Numbered from the stretch's first letter, positions 8,636 to 18,182 are shown. The stretch is 58,691 nt of DNA from Candidatus Mediterraneibacter norwichensis (GCA_019112765.1 DXIU01000092.1:1-58691), one strand, 5' to 3'. A program made the numbers and translations. Notes: generated from the letters alone by a model not told the origin.

Positions 8636-9265
8636 ATGAAAAACAATCTTATATTTATCGGCATGCCCGCCGTAGGCAAAAGTACGGTGGGCATTGTAGT
8701 GGCGAAGCGCCTGGGAATGAATTTTATAGATGCAGATCTGCTGATTCAGGAGCAGGAAAAGAAGCTTCTGAGAGAGATAATCGCGGAAGTTGGACAAGAT
8801 GGTTTCCTGAAAATTGAAAATCAGGTAAACGCAGAACTGGAAACGGAAAATTCTGTTATTTCGCCCGGCGGCAGCGTGATTTACTGTAAAGATGCCATGA
8901 AGCATTACAAAGAAATCGGGACAATCGTATATTTGAAAGCTTCTTATCAAACAATAAAAAAGAGGATCCATAATCCGAAAAAACGCGGGGTTGTACTCCG
9001 GAAAGGCCAGTCTTTCAGGGATCTCTACAACGAGCGTGTGCCGTATTTTGAGAAATACGCGGATATAACGGTGTGCGAGGACGGATGCCGGATAGAGGAT
9101 ACAATTGAAAACGTGCTTAATGCGGTGGCAGAGTATCGCAGGCAGCAGAAAAAGCAGAAAAAGAAGAAGTACAGAAAAAATTACGGCGCAAAATGCAGAA
9201 AGAGCACAAAGCATACCGGAAAACGGACAGAAGATGCGAAGCAGCAAAAAAAGCTTGACACATAA
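8636..9265 (+). CDS. Shikimate kinase-like P-loop kinase, substrate site altered
   Basis: The fold is that of shikimate kinase: Walker A GMPAVGKST at residues 9-17, the DAD acidic pair at 32-34, SPGGS where shikimate kinases have a GGG loop, and a late RDLYNERVPYFEKYAD lid segment. Position 34 is Asp, as in the classical enzyme, but position 58, normally the shikimate-binding Arg of the FRxxE motif, is Leu (GFLKIEN). The last 45 residues are a Lys/Arg-rich tail not found in ordinary AroK. I start at ATG 8636 behind GAGGGAG; the in-frame extension to 8516 has no ribosome site. It may act on another small molecule. No other aromatic-pathway gene is nearby. Length 209. Confidence 0.7.
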   Translation: MKNNLIFIGMPAVGKSTVGIVVAKRLGMNFIDADLLIQEQEKKLLREIIAEVGQDGFLKIENQVNAELETENSVISPGGSVIYCKDAMKHYKEIGTIVYLKASYQTIKKRIHNPKKRGVVLRKGQSFRDLYNERVPYFEKYADITVCEDGCRIEDTIENVLNAVAEYRRQQKKQKKKKYRKNYGAKCRKSTKHTGKRTEDAKQQKKLDT

Positions 9266-9354
9266 GCGGACATAAGACTATTATATGTAGTTGGCAGTGT
9301 GGGCAGAATCGGCCGGCACAGGTATGACGGAGACGGCCCGCAGGGAAAAAGAAT

Positions 9355-9382
9355 TTTACAAATGTTATTTTTATGGTATAAT
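9355..9382 (+). promoter_or_regulatory. Predicted promoter of murA
   Basis: TTTACA (9355-9360), a 16-base spacer and a perfect TATAAT (9377-9382), 71 bases before the murA start. A second candidate (TTGACA at 9255-9260 with TATTAT 18 bases on) lies at the end of the preceding gene. Confidence 0.55.
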
Positions 9383-9453
9383 GGCCACAGATATTACAGA
9401 ATTATTACAGACAAAATACGAATGCAGTTATCAATTCGGAGTCGAGGTGCGAA

Positions 9454-10746
9454 ATGGAGCAATATATAATTAAGGGCGGGAATCCGCTCGTAGGGGAAGT
9501 GGAAATCGGAGGCGCCAAGAATGCGGCGCTTGCAATTCTTGCAGCGGCAATTATGACGGATGAGACGGTTCTGATCGATAATCTTCCGGATGTGAATGAT
9601 GTGAATGTCATGCTTGAGGCGATCAGCGGAATCGGAGCCGGAGTACAGAGGATTGACAGACATACCGTAAAGATTAACGGCAGGACAATCGGGGATTTCA
9701 ATATTGAATATGACTATATTAAGAAGATCAGAGCATCTTATTATCTGCTGGGCGCTCTTCTCGGGAAATACAGGAGAGCTGAGGTGGCTCTTCCCGGGGG
9801 CTGCAATATCGGAAGCAGACCGATTGACCAGCATCTGAAAGGATTCCGGGCGCTGGGAGCGGACGTTGATATTGAACATGGAAAAATCGTCGCGGAGGCA
9901 GAGTTTTTAAGAGGCACACACCTGTATTTTGACGTTGTTTCCGTAGGCGCGACCATTAATGTTATGATGGCGGCCGCCATGGCAGATGGACTTACTATCA
10001 TGGAGAATGTGGCAAAGGAACCGCACGTGGTTGATGTTGCCAACTTCCTCAACAGCATGGGAGCGAATATCCGCGGCGCCGGAACAGATGTGATTAAGAT
10101 CCGCGGCGTGAAAAGGCTTCACAGATCAGAATACTCTATTATTCCGGATCAGATTGAAGCAGGCACATTCATGTTTGCCGCAGCTGCGACAAAGGGTGAT
10201 GTGACAGTAATGAATGTGATTCCGAAGCATCTGGACGCAACGATTTCAAAGCTGGTGGATATCGGGTGTGAAGTGGAAGAATTTGACGATGCAGTGAGAG
10301 TGGTCGCAAAGGGCCGGCTGAGATGTACTCAGGTAAAGACGCTCCCCTATCCGGGATATCCGACAGATATGCAGCCGCAGATCGGCGTAACCCTGGCACT
10401 GGCTAAAGGCACAAGCACAATTACGGAAAGTATTTTTGAAAACAGATTCAAATATCTTGGAGAACTGGCGCGTATGGGCGCCGTCGTAAAGGTGGAAGGA
10501 AATTCGGCTACAATCGAAGGAGTTGAACGCTTTTCCGGAGCACGCGTGAGCGCGCCGGATCTGCGGGCAGGAGCCGCGCTGTGCATTGCAGGACTTGCGG
10601 CAGACGGTATAACGATCGTAGATGATATCGTGTATATTCAGAGGGGGTATGAGCGTTTCGAAGAAAAACTCAGAAGCCTCGGCGGAGTAATCGAAAAAGT
10701 ATCCAGCGAGAAAGAAATACAGAAGTTTAAACTGAAAGTGGGATAA
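9454..10746 (+). CDS. murA: UDP-N-acetylglucosamine 1-carboxyvinyltransferase
   Basis: MurA transfers enolpyruvate from phosphoenolpyruvate to UDP-GlcNAc, the first committed step of peptidoglycan precursor synthesis in the cytosol. The N-terminal GGAKNAALAILAA, the active-site loop LPGGCNIGSRPIDQH with the catalytic Cys at residue 117 (the residue alkylated by fosfomycin), GYPTDMQPQ and the late RAGAALCIAGLAA are all clear. At 430 residues it is full length. Firmicutes often carry two copies (MurA1/MurA2); which one this is cannot be told. It has its own promoter upstream, and a hairpin follows its stop. Confidence 0.95.
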   Translation: MEQYIIKGGNPLVGEVEIGGAKNAALAILAAAIMTDETVLIDNLPDVNDVNVMLEAISGIGAGVQRIDRHTVKINGRTIGDFNIEYDYIKKIRASYYLLGALLGKYRRAEVALPGGCNIGSRPIDQHLKGFRALGADVDIEHGKIVAEAEFLRGTHLYFDVVSVGATINVMMAAAMADGLTIMENVAKEPHVVDVANFLNSMGANIRGAGTDVIKIRGVKRLHRSEYSIIPDQIEAGTFMFAAAATKGDVTVMNVIPKHLDATISKLVDIGCEVEEFDDAVRVVAKGRLRCTQVKTLPYPGYPTDMQPQIGVTLALAKGTSTITESIFENRFKYLGELARMGAVVKVEGNSATIEGVERFSGARVSAPDLRAGAALCIAGLAADGITIVDDIVYIQRGYERFEEKLRSLGGVIEKVSSEKEIQKFKLKVG

Positions 10747-10751
10747 ACAGA

Positions 10752-10784
10752 AAATACAGAATGGTATTGACATTTTCTGTATTT
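10752..10784 (+). terminator. Hairpin after murA, overlapping the metK promoter
   Basis: Ten-base arms AAATACAGAA (10752-10761) and TTCTGTATTT (10775-10784) flank a 13-base loop that contains the -35 of the next promoter. There is no T-run after it, so termination is uncertain; it could instead be a binding site. Confidence 0.35.
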
Positions 10785-10795
10785 CATTGTAGAGT
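10767..10795 (+). promoter_or_regulatory. Predicted promoter of the SAM riboswitch-metK unit
   Basis: TTGACA (10767-10772), a 17-base spacer and TAGAGT (10790-10795), placed about 40 bases before the riboswitch. Confidence 0.5.
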
Positions 10796-10833
10796 TTCTT
10801 ATTGGAGCAGAAGAATTAAATATATAAGACTTT

Positions 10834-10931
10834 CTCTTATTCAGAGCAGTGGAGATACAAAGGATCTGTGAAGCTGCGGCAACCCCTTGTAAGGAAGGTG
10901 CCAACCTGAGCGAGCAATCGAACAATAAGAG
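10834..10931 (+). ncRNA. SAM-I (S-box) riboswitch
   Basis: The closing helix P1 is exact: CTCTTATT at 10834-10841 pairs with AATAAGAG at 10924-10931. Inside lie the core S-box elements in order: CAGAGCAGTGGAG (10842-10854), the kink-turn/P2 side GTGAAGCTGC, GCGGCAACC starting P3, and GGTGCCAACCTG closing it. S-box RNAs bind S-adenosylmethionine and shut off downstream genes by freeing a terminator. A terminator hairpin follows at 10949, and the next gene is metK, the SAM synthase, the expected target. Confidence 0.93.
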
Positions 10932-10948
10932 GATTGTTATGAAATATC

Positions 10949-10976
10949 AACAGTCCGCTTACGCGGGCTGTTTTCG
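10949..10976 (+). terminator. Riboswitch expression-platform terminator
   Basis: AACAGTCCGC (10949-10958), a TTAC loop and GCGGGCTGTT make a 10-base stem followed by TTCGTTT. It starts 18 bases after riboswitch helix P1, the spacing expected of a SAM-controlled attenuator. Confidence 0.8.
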
Positions 10977-11173
10977 TTTGGCAGGATTGCCTGCGCGGAT
11001 ATGTTCCGGCGGCCAGCGTGCTGGCACGTAAGGCCGGGGGAACATATCAGCATAGGCGGGACGCCCGCGAGCGAGATGGAGCAGAGCGGAATCGAGCTTG
11101 CGGAGGCAATCCGAAAGAGAGGGCGCCTGCCGGACGAACAATCCGAAAGAGAAAGCAGGGAAAGGAGTTCTTT
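10977..11173 (+). other. Long GC-rich structured leader between attenuator and metK
   Basis: About 200 bases separate the attenuator from the metK ribosome site. They contain a strong hairpin with arms GATATGTTCC (about 10998-11007) and GGAACATATC (about 11039-11048), with CCAGCGTGCTGG inside, then a second inverted repeat GGCGGGACGCCC. The frame is open through to metK, but no start with a ribosome site exists in it. I read it as noncoding; it may be an inserted repeat. Confidence 0.5.
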
Positions 11174-12361
11174 ATGGAAAAAATATTATTTACTTCAGAA
11201 TCAGTTACAGAGGGACATCCGGACAAGATGTGCGACCAGATTTCCGATGCGATTCTGGACGCGCTGATGGAGCAGGATCCCATGAGCCGTGTGGCATGCG
11301 AGACATGCTGCACAACAGGAATGGTTATGGTAATGGGCGAGATTACAACAAAGGCATATGTGGATATCCCGAAGATCGTGCGCGATACTGTGCGTGAGAT
11401 TGGTTATACAAGAGGAAAGTATGGGTTTGACGCTGATACCTGCGGTGTGATCACCACCATTGATGAGCAGTCCGCGGATATCGCTCTCGGCGTGGACAAA
11501 GCTCTGGAAGCAAAGGAAAACAAGATGTCGGATGATGATATTGAGGCAATCGGCGCAGGAGATCAGGGCATGATGTTCGGATACGCGTCAGATGAGACAG
11601 AGGAATATATGCCTTATCCTATCGCCATGGCACATAAACTTGCCCGCAGACTTACCGAGGTGAGAAAAGACGGCACGCTTCCTTACCTTCGTCCGGACGG
11701 AAAAACGCAGGTGACGGTGGAGTATGACGGGAACGGTACTCCGAAAAGACTGGATGCGGTTGTACTTTCCACCCAGCATGATCCGGATGTGAGCCAGGAG
11801 CAGATCCATGAGGATATTAAAAAATATGTTTTTGACGCGGTCATTCCGGGAGATATGGTTGATGATGAGACGAAGTTCTTTATCAATCCTACGGGAAGGT
11901 TTGTAATCGGCGGCCCCCACGGAGACAGCGGACTTACAGGAAGAAAGATTATTGTGGATACTTACGGCGGAAAGGCACGCCACGGCGGCGGCGCGTTTTC
12001 CGGAAAGGACTGTACAAAGGTTGACCGCTCAGCCGCTTATGCAGCCCGCTATGCCGCAAAGAATATCGTAGCGGCCGGGCTGGCAAAACGCTGTGAGATC
12101 CAGCTGTCCTACGCAATCGGTGTGGCTCAGCCTACTTCTGTTTCCGTAGACACATTCGGAACCGGAAAAGTACCGGACAGCAGACTTGTTGAAATTATAA
12201 GAGAGAACTTCGATCTGCGGCCGGCCGGCATTATCAGGATGCTGGATCTGAGAAGACCGATCTACAAACAGACAGCGGCTTATGGACATTTCGGAAGAAA
12301 TGATCTGGATCTCCCCTGGGAGAAACTGGACAAAGTAGAAACGCTTAAGAAATATCTGTAG
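11174..12361 (+). CDS. metK: S-adenosylmethionine synthase
   Basis: MetK makes S-adenosylmethionine from methionine and ATP in the cytosol. Hallmarks are [20 protein letters not shown] at the N-terminus, [12 protein letters not shown] in the middle, and [16 protein letters not shown] with the substrate loop late in the protein. I start at ATG 11174 behind AAAGGAG, giving 395 residues, the normal length. The reading frame is open far upstream (to 11018), but that part is the GC-rich leader and would add a non-homologous extension. Expression is controlled by the upstream SAM-I riboswitch and attenuator. Confidence 0.96.
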   Translation: MEKILFTSESVTEGHPDKMCDQISDAILDALMEQDPMSRVACETCCTTGMVMVMGEITTKAYVDIPKIVRDTVREIGYTRGKYGFDADTCGVITTIDEQSADIALGVDKALEAKENKMSDDDIEAIGAGDQGMMFGYASDETEEYMPYPIAMAHKLARRLTEVRKDGTLPYLRPDGKTQVTVEYDGNGTPKRLDAVVLSTQHDPDVSQEQIHEDIKKYVFDAVIPGDMVDDETKFFINPTGRFVIGGPHGDSGLTGRKIIVDTYGGKARHGGGAFSGKDCTKVDRSAAYAARYAAKNIVAAGLAKRCEIQLSYAIGVAQPTSVSVDTFGTGKVPDSRLVEIIRENFDLRPAGIIRMLDLRRPIYKQTAAYGHFGRNDLDLPWEKLDKVETLKKYL

Positions 12362-12435
12362 ATGAAGGTTGAAATTTCCTGCTGCGGAGAAAAACCGGCA
12401 CAGGAAAAGCAGAACAAAAAATCATAAGATAATTA

Positions 12436-12508
12436 AAAAAATCAACTTTTCTTTTTGAGAATTTGTGCTTAATTTATGCTGTTCACAGGAATGAAAAGTT
12501 GATTTTTT
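12436..12508 (+). terminator. Long-armed hairpin terminator after metK
   Basis: Sixteen-base perfect arms, AAAAAATCAACTTTTC (12436-12451) and its complement (12493-12508), flank a 41-base AT-rich loop. The A-run and T-run make it able to stop transcription from either side. The remainder of 12362-12735 is AT-rich leader of the next gene, with no other feature I can support. Confidence 0.65.
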
Positions 12509-12735
12509 ATGTAAAAGGTAAGAAAATCAAAGATATTTACGCATATTTAATGATGAATATCAAATAAAAATAAATTGGTATTAAAAATAAGCCGGAATAA
12601 TACAAAAATTGTATTGTTGATTAGTAATAAAATATGAAATGAAAAATTTTTATTATGGAAGGCGGAAGAAGGAGGAGCTATAATAAAATTATTGCAGTAT
12701 GCACTATATTATGTATGGAGGAGGAATGAAAAAGG

Positions 12736-15700
12736 ATGAAGAAAAAGAGATTAAGCTTCATCGCGGTTCTGTCTGTTGTTTCAATGACAGTGACATCTGT
12801 ATTCCCGGCCTTTGCGGCTCCGGCGGCGGGCGGCGCCGGCAGAGCTGCGGATCCGCTGGAGAACCAGGTGCTGGATCTGGAGTTTGAAGGCGATGTGGAA
12901 GACGGGACAAATACGATATCCGGGATCTCAATCCAGGGAGACGGATATGAGTATGTGGATGGAGTAAACGGAGGAAAGGCTCTGAGTCTGTCGGGGAGCA
13001 CCTATGTGAATCTGGGGAAGGATGAGAGGCTTCAGCCTGAAAATCTCACATTATCATTCTGGATTAATCCGAATGAGACATTAACAGGCGAGCAGATTAT
13101 TTCCTGGAATAAAGATGAGTGGTGGACGGACGGCTGGTATCTGTCATCGCTGAATGACAATACACCGCTGACGCTGTCGATCGGACCGGCAAATCAGGGC
13201 GGCCAGCCATACAATGTAAAGGTATCAGGAAACCGTGCGGAATTTTTCCCGGCAGGTGAATGGACGCACATTGTCGTGACTTATGACAGCGCGACGAAGG
13301 ATGTGCAGATGTACCGTAACGGAATCGCCCAGGAAACGCAGGTGGCTTATGAGATCAACGCCGAAGGCGGAGCAACCGGAGCGCTGGGCTCAGATGCGGA
13401 CATGGAAAAATCCATCGGCTATAACGGACCGGTACATAAAGGCGCTTACCTGAATGCTGCGCTGGATCACTATGAGTTGTTCAATGATACAGCGACAGCA
13501 GAGCAGGCTCTGGCTCTTTATGAAGAGAATAAAAAGGTTGAAACCGCGGGACTCAAAAACCAGGTGCTGGATCTTGAATTTGAGGACAACCTGGCAGACG
13601 CCACTGGAATCAATACAGATATTAAATTTGCCGGTTCAGGCTATCAGTATGTGGACGGAGCGAACGGCGGCAAAGCGCTGAAGCTTACAGGAAACACATA
13701 CATTGATCTCGGGAAAAATACAGAACTTCAGCCGCAGAATCTGACATTGTCATTCTGGATCAATCCGGAAAAGACCATGACGGGCGAGGGTATTATTTCC
13801 TGGAATAAAAACCAGTATTATACAGACGGCTGGTATCTGTCGTCAGAAAATGATAATGTTCCGCTTGCGTTATCCATCGGAGAAGGAAAGAACGCGGGAC
13901 AGCCGTATAAGGTAAGCGTGAAGGCGAACCGCGCGGATTTCTTCCCTGCGGGAGAGTGGACGCATATTGTTGTGACATATGACAGCGCAACGAAAGAAGT
14001 TGTTTTCTACCGTAACGGTATTGCGCAGACGTCAGTGATCGACTATGCGGTCAATAATGATCGCGACGGAGTACTTGGCTCCGATGAAAGCATGCAGAAG
14101 TCCATTGGCTATAACGGACCGGCGTACAACGGCGCATATCTGCTGGCAGCGCTGGATCATTATGAACTGTTTAATGATACGGCTACGGCGGAAGAGGCAA
14201 TGGCTCTGTATGAGGAACACGGCGGAGTAATTGACAAAGAGCAGATTGCCAGAGATGATCTGGAAGTTCTGAATATTCCTTCTGAGACAAGCTACAATCT
14301 TTCACTTCCGACAACAGGAGCGCAGGGATCTGTGATCACCTGGGAAGTGACTGCTGGAACAGCAATGGATAAGAACGGCGTGATTACCAGACCGGAGATC
14401 GGCGAACCGGACGCAGAAGTGACTCTGAAGGCAACGGCAGTGTTTATGGACGGAGAAGCGGCGACAAAGACTTTTGATGTGACCGTGCTTGCGAAGAAAC
14501 CGATGGATCTGTCAGATACAAGTCTTATGGATGACGTTACCCTGTCTGATGATTATATGGTCAATGCGTTTACAAAAGAAAAAGCTTATCTGCTCAGCTT
14601 GAACTCTGAGAAGTTCCTGTACGAGTTCTACAAGGTGTCCGGTCTTGAACCGACGACAGATGAAGGATACGGCGGCTGGGAGAGAACCGGCTCCTCCAAC
14701 TTCCGCGGCCATACATTCGGCCATTATATGTCCGCACTTTCCCAGGCATATCTGAGCGAGGACGACGCGGATGTAAAGGCTCAGCTTATGGAGCAGATCG
14801 AGGATGCGGTATACGGACTGCAGAAATGTCAGGACGCATACGCAAAAATGTATCCGCAGAGCGCAGGCTATATTTCCGCGTTCCCGGAGGGCGTGCTTGC
14901 CAGAGTGGACGGGGGCACATCTCCGACATCGGACGACGGCACAGTGCTTGTTCCATATTACAACCTGCACAAAGTAGTTGCCGGACTGATTGACGTAGCG
15001 AAAAATGTAGACGATCCAGAAGTTAAGAATACAGCGATTCAAGTAGCGGAAGCATTCGGCGAGTATCTGTATAACCGCTGTACAAATCTGCCGAATAAAC
15101 AGCAGCTTCTCTGGATTGAGTACGGCGGCATGAACGAAGCTCTGTATGAGCTGTACCGCATTACAGGAAACGATCACATCAAAGCGGCGGCAGAGTGCTT
15201 TGACGAAGTATCTCTGTTTGAGCAGCTGGCAGCCGGCCAGGATGTGCTCAGCGGTAAACACGCGAACACTACCATTCCGAAATTTACGGGAGCTGTAAAG
15301 AGATACAGCGTACTTACAGAAAATGAGGAATATTATGATAAGCTTACGCCGGAAGAGAAAGATAATCTGGAGATGTATCTGACAGCAGCAGAGAACTTCT
15401 GGGATATTGTGGTAAATGACCATACATATATTACAGGAGGAAACAGCCAGAGCGAGCATTTCCACAATGCGGGCGAGCTGTGCTACGACGCGACGAAGGG
15501 ATCTTACGACGGAGCGCTTACCTGTGAGACATGTAATACATACAACATGCTGAAACTTACAAAAGCGCTTTACGATCAGACCCAGGATCCCAAGTATCTG
15601 GATTACTTTGAGAGAACATTTACAAACGCGATTCTGGCTTCACAGAATCCGGAGACAGGTACGACCATGTACTTCCAGCCTATGGCGGCAGGATACAACA

Positions 15701-17994
15701 AAGTTTATAACAGACCGTTTGACGAGTTCTGGTGCTGTACCGGAACCGGTATGGAGAACTTCTCCAAGCTGGGCGATTATATTTACCAGATCAAGGGAAA
15801 CACCCTGTATGTAAATATGTTCTACAGCTCAACCGTTGAAGATGCAGGGCTGGGAATCAGCCTTACACAGGATGCGAATATTCCGAACGAAGATACCGTT
15901 ATATATACGGTAAATGATATTGTGGACGGAACGTCTGTGGCGCTCAGGCAGCCGGAGTGGCTGGCAGGAGATGCAGTCATTAAAGTAAACGGTAAAGAGC
16001 AGAACGTAACGGCAGAGAACGGATTCTTTGTTCTGGACGGCCTGAAGGCAGGAGATGAGATCTCCTACACAATGCCGATGCAGGTGGAAATCGAGTCAAC
16101 TGCAGATAACGAAAACTTTGTAGCGTTCAAATACGGCCCGGTTGTACTGGCCGCAGAGCTTGGCAGCAAGGATATTGACGCTTCCCAGGCAAACGGAATT
16201 CTGGTAAGAGTCGGAACAGAAGATACTTCCGCGAAAGATACCATCACAGTTCAGAATATGTCTGTGAAAGAGTGGAAAGAAAACGTTGCGGAAAACTTTG
16301 TGCGGATTGAAGACAGCGAGGATGGAAGAATTCAGTTCCAGTTGAAAAATACAGATTCTGATGAACTGATTTACAGTCCGTATTATATGCAGCATGAGCA
16401 GAGATACGGTATCTATATGAATCTGGAAGAGCCGGATTCCCAGGCTTCTCAGGACAGAATCCTGGCTGAGAAGGAAGAACTCCGCGAGCAGGAAGTAAGT
16501 GTCGATTATCTGGACAGCTTTGACAACAATAACTCTGAGTTCGCAAAGAACCTTCAGGTGGGCGGGGACACCAGCACGGGATCATTTAACGGAAGAACAT
16601 TCCGCCATGCAAACGCAGGCGGCTGGTGGAGCTATGACCTTAATGTAGATCCGGAAGCAGAGCACAACTATCTCGGATGTACATGGTACTCCGGCGACCA
16701 GGGAAGAAGCTTTGATATTTATGTAAACGATCAGCTGCTCCAGACTGTTACAATTAACAATTCTGCGGGAACAAACGTATTTTATGAGGATCTGTACGAC
16801 ATTACAGACTATATTGAGGACGGCGAGTCAAAAGTGACTGTGAAGTTCCAGAGCACCGGAGGATACGCAGGCGGACTGTTCGGAATCCGCGTGATTACTT
16901 CTACAGAGTATGATACAGACGCCAGACTTTCCGGTCTTACATTTGATCAGGGCACACTGGAGCCGGCGTTTGATCCGGATGTGAACGAATATACCCTTAC
17001 AGTCGGCAAAGATGTGGAGGCAGTTAATATGCTTGCGTCTACTATGAAAGAGAGCGGCCTGGTATATATCGGCGATATCCTGTTTGATAACAGCAATGAA
17101 CGTCTGATCCGCCTGGACGGTGATGAAACGGCGGTAACCCTCACAAGCTACGCGCAGGATCATAAGGCTTCTCTTAATTACACGATTACAATTGTGAAGT
17201 CTGAGGAAGAAGAACCGGAGCCGACGCTTGAAAAGATCGAGATTACAGGCCCTGCGAAGACGGAGTATACGCAGGGAGAAAAACTGGATCTGAGCGGCCT
17301 TGTTGTTACTGCAGTATACAGCAATGACAGCAAAGTTGAGCTTCAGGCCGGCGACTATACGGTAAGCGGCTATGATCCGAATGCGGCAGGAAAGCAGACT
17401 GTAACAGTAACCTATGAAGGGAAAACTGCAACATTTACCGTAACAGTAACGAAAAGTGAAGAACCGGAGCCGGCGCTCGAAAAGATCGAGATTACAGGCC
17501 CTGCAAAGACAGAGTACACCCAGGGAGAAAAACTGGATCTGAGCGGCCTTGTTGTCACTGCGGTATACAGCGACAGCAGCAGAGTTGAGCTTCAGGCCGG
17601 AGATTACACAGTAAGCGGTTATGACCCGGATACAGCAGGAAAACAGACTGTGACAGTAACCTATGGCGGCAAAACAGCAGAATTTACAGTGACGGTAGAG
17701 GAGAAGCAGACGACTGATCCGAGTGATCCGACTGACCCGGCCGATCCGTCAGATCCGACTGACCCGTCAGACCCGAGCGATCCGTCAGATCCAAGCGGTC
17801 CGGCTCAGCCGTCAGATCCTCAGGGCGGCGCTGGCCAGCAGACAGGCGGAAGCAGTCAGGGTACAGATGGCGCGGACAGTTCCAAAGCTGTACAGACCGG
17901 AGATACAACCAATGTATTCGGTGCAGCGGCTGCATGTGTTCTCGCACTGGGAATGGCAGGAACTGTTGTGTATGTCCGGAGAAAAAGAAGCTGA
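12736..17994 (+). CDS. Giant wall-anchored GH127/GH146-type beta-L-arabinofuranosidase-like protein
   Basis: A 1752-residue secreted protein. In order: signal peptide (1-28); two tandem LamG/concanavalin-like domains (about 42-265 and 272-500) that are clear copies of each other; an atrophied Ig-like domain (about 505-590); a DUF1680-type catalytic domain (about 590-1145) with trailing beta domains to about 1395; a cadherin-like domain; two nearly identical Big_3 Ig domains (from 1498 and 1582); a Ser/Asp/Pro linker; and a sorting tail with AVQTGD-type motif, hydrophobic helix and RRKRS. The catalytic domain keeps the zinc-thiolate site of GH127/GH146 enzymes: Glu931 and Cys933 in CETCNTYNMLKL, Cys1000-Cys1001 in FWCCTGTG. 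The CNTYNML and CCTGTGMEN motifs look closer to GH146. It likely trims L-arabinofuranose from plant glycans at the cell surface. The start behind GGAGGAGG is chosen because it opens the signal peptide. Confidence 0.85.
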   Translation: MKKKRLSFIAVLSVVSMTVTSVFPAFAAPAAGGAGRAADPLENQVLDLEFEGDVEDGTNTISGISIQGDGYEYVDGVNGGKALSLSGSTYVNLGKDERLQPENLTLSFWINPNETLTGEQIISWNKDEWWTDGWYLSSLNDNTPLTLSIGPANQGGQPYNVKVSGNRAEFFPAGEWTHIVVTYDSATKDVQMYRNGIAQETQVAYEINAEGGATGALGSDADMEKSIGYNGPVHKGAYLNAALDHYELFNDTATAEQALALYEENKKVETAGLKNQVLDLEFEDNLADATGINTDIKFAGSGYQYVDGANGGKALKLTGNTYIDLGKNTELQPQNLTLSFWINPEKTMTGEGIISWNKNQYYTDGWYLSSENDNVPLALSIGEGKNAGQPYKVSVKANRADFFPAGEWTHIVVTYDSATKEVVFYRNGIAQTSVIDYAVNNDRDGVLGSDESMQKSIGYNGPAYNGAYLLAALDHYELFNDTATAEEAMALYEEHGGVIDKEQIARDDLEVLNIPSETSYNLSLPTTGAQGSVITWEVTAGTAMDKNGVITRPEIGEPDAEVTLKATAVFMDGEAATKTFDVTVLAKKPMDLSDTSLMDDVTLSDDYMVNAFTKEKAYLLSLNSEKFLYEFYKVSGLEPTTDEGYGGWERTGSSNFRGHTFGHYMSALSQAYLSEDDADVKAQLMEQIEDAVYGLQKCQDAYAKMYPQSAGYISAFPEGVLARVDGGTSPTSDDGTVLVPYYNLHKVVAGLIDVAKNVDDPEVKNTAIQVAEAFGEYLYNRCTNLPNKQQLLWIEYGGMNEALYELYRITGNDHIKAAAECFDEVSLFEQLAAGQDVLSGKHANTTIPKFTGAVKRYSVLTENEEYYDKLTPEEKDNLEMYLTAAENFWDIVVNDHTYITGGNSQSEHFHNAGELCYDATKGSYDGALTCETCNTYNMLKLTKALYDQTQDPKYLDYFERTFTNAILASQNPETGTTMYFQPMAAGYNKVYNRPFDEFWCCTGTGMENFSKLGDYIYQIKGNTLYVNMFYSSTVEDAGLGISLTQDANIPNEDTVIYTVNDIVDGTSVALRQPEWLAGDAVIKVNGKEQNVTAENGFFVLDGLKAGDEISYTMPMQVEIESTADNENFVAFKYGPVVLAAELGSKDIDASQANGILVRVGTEDTSAKDTITVQNMSVKEWKENVAENFVRIEDSEDGRIQFQLKNTDSDELIYSPYYMQHEQRYGIYMNLEEPDSQASQDRILAEKEELREQEVSVDYLDSFDNNNSEFAKNLQVGGDTSTGSFNGRTFRHANAGGWWSYDLNVDPEAEHNYLGCTWYSGDQGRSFDIYVNDQLLQTVTINNSAGTNVFYEDLYDITDYIEDGESKVTVKFQSTGGYAGGLFGIRVITSTEYDTDARLSGLTFDQGTLEPAFDPDVNEYTLTVGKDVEAVNMLASTMKESGLVYIGDILFDNSNERLIRLDGDETAVTLTSYAQDHKASLNYTITIVKSEEEEPEPTLEKIEITGPAKTEYTQGEKLDLSGLVVTAVYSNDSKVELQAGDYTVSGYDPNAAGKQTVTVTYEGKTATFTVTVTKSEEPEPALEKIEITGPAKTEYTQGEKLDLSGLVVTAVYSDSSRVELQAGDYTVSGYDPDTAGKQTVTVTYGGKTAEFTVTVEEKQTTDPSDPTDPADPSDPTDPSDPSDPSDPSGPAQPSDPQGGAGQQTGGSSQGTDGADSSKAVQTGDTTNVFGAAAACVLALGMAGTVVYVRRKRS
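17704..17835 (+). repeat. DPSDPTDP-type linker repeat
   Basis: A run of near-repeating 9- and 18-base units encodes Asp-Pro-Ser/Thr-Asp-Pro linker before the sorting tail. The same type of linker recurs in the protein at 52900. It is probably an extended wall-spanning spacer and a slippage-prone DNA stretch. Confidence 0.75.
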
Positions 17995-18059
17995 TTGAAT
18001 ACAGTGAAAAACGGACAGGCGGATAAAACGGCAGTGCCAATAAAATAATCAGAAGAAAG

Positions 18060-18101
18060 AAGAACCGTTCCTTTCCGGAAAACCGGAAGGAGCGGTTCTT
18101 T
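18060..18101 (+). terminator. Terminator after the GH127/GH146 surface gene
   Basis: Arms AAGAACCGTTCCTTTCCGG and its near-complement at 18083-18100 flank an AAAA loop. Only a single-base bulge and a G-T pair break the stem, and TTT follows. Confidence 0.75.
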
Positions 18102-18182
18102 GCCGTAAGGAAGAGAGTCATGGGCGGAGATGTAAAGCAAATGGGTTGACGGAAAAAACGAAGACCTGTAAAATAGAAAGAA

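Noticed and set aside
11018-11173. N-terminal extension of metK by 52 codons
   Set aside because: The extension is not like MetK. ATG 11174 has AAAGGAG and gives the standard length, and the upstream part forms RNA-like hairpins.
14512-15465. 317-codon minus-strand frame inside the first giant surface gene
   Set aside because: It is antisense to the conserved catalytic domain and has shadow composition with many Cys, His and Arg residues.
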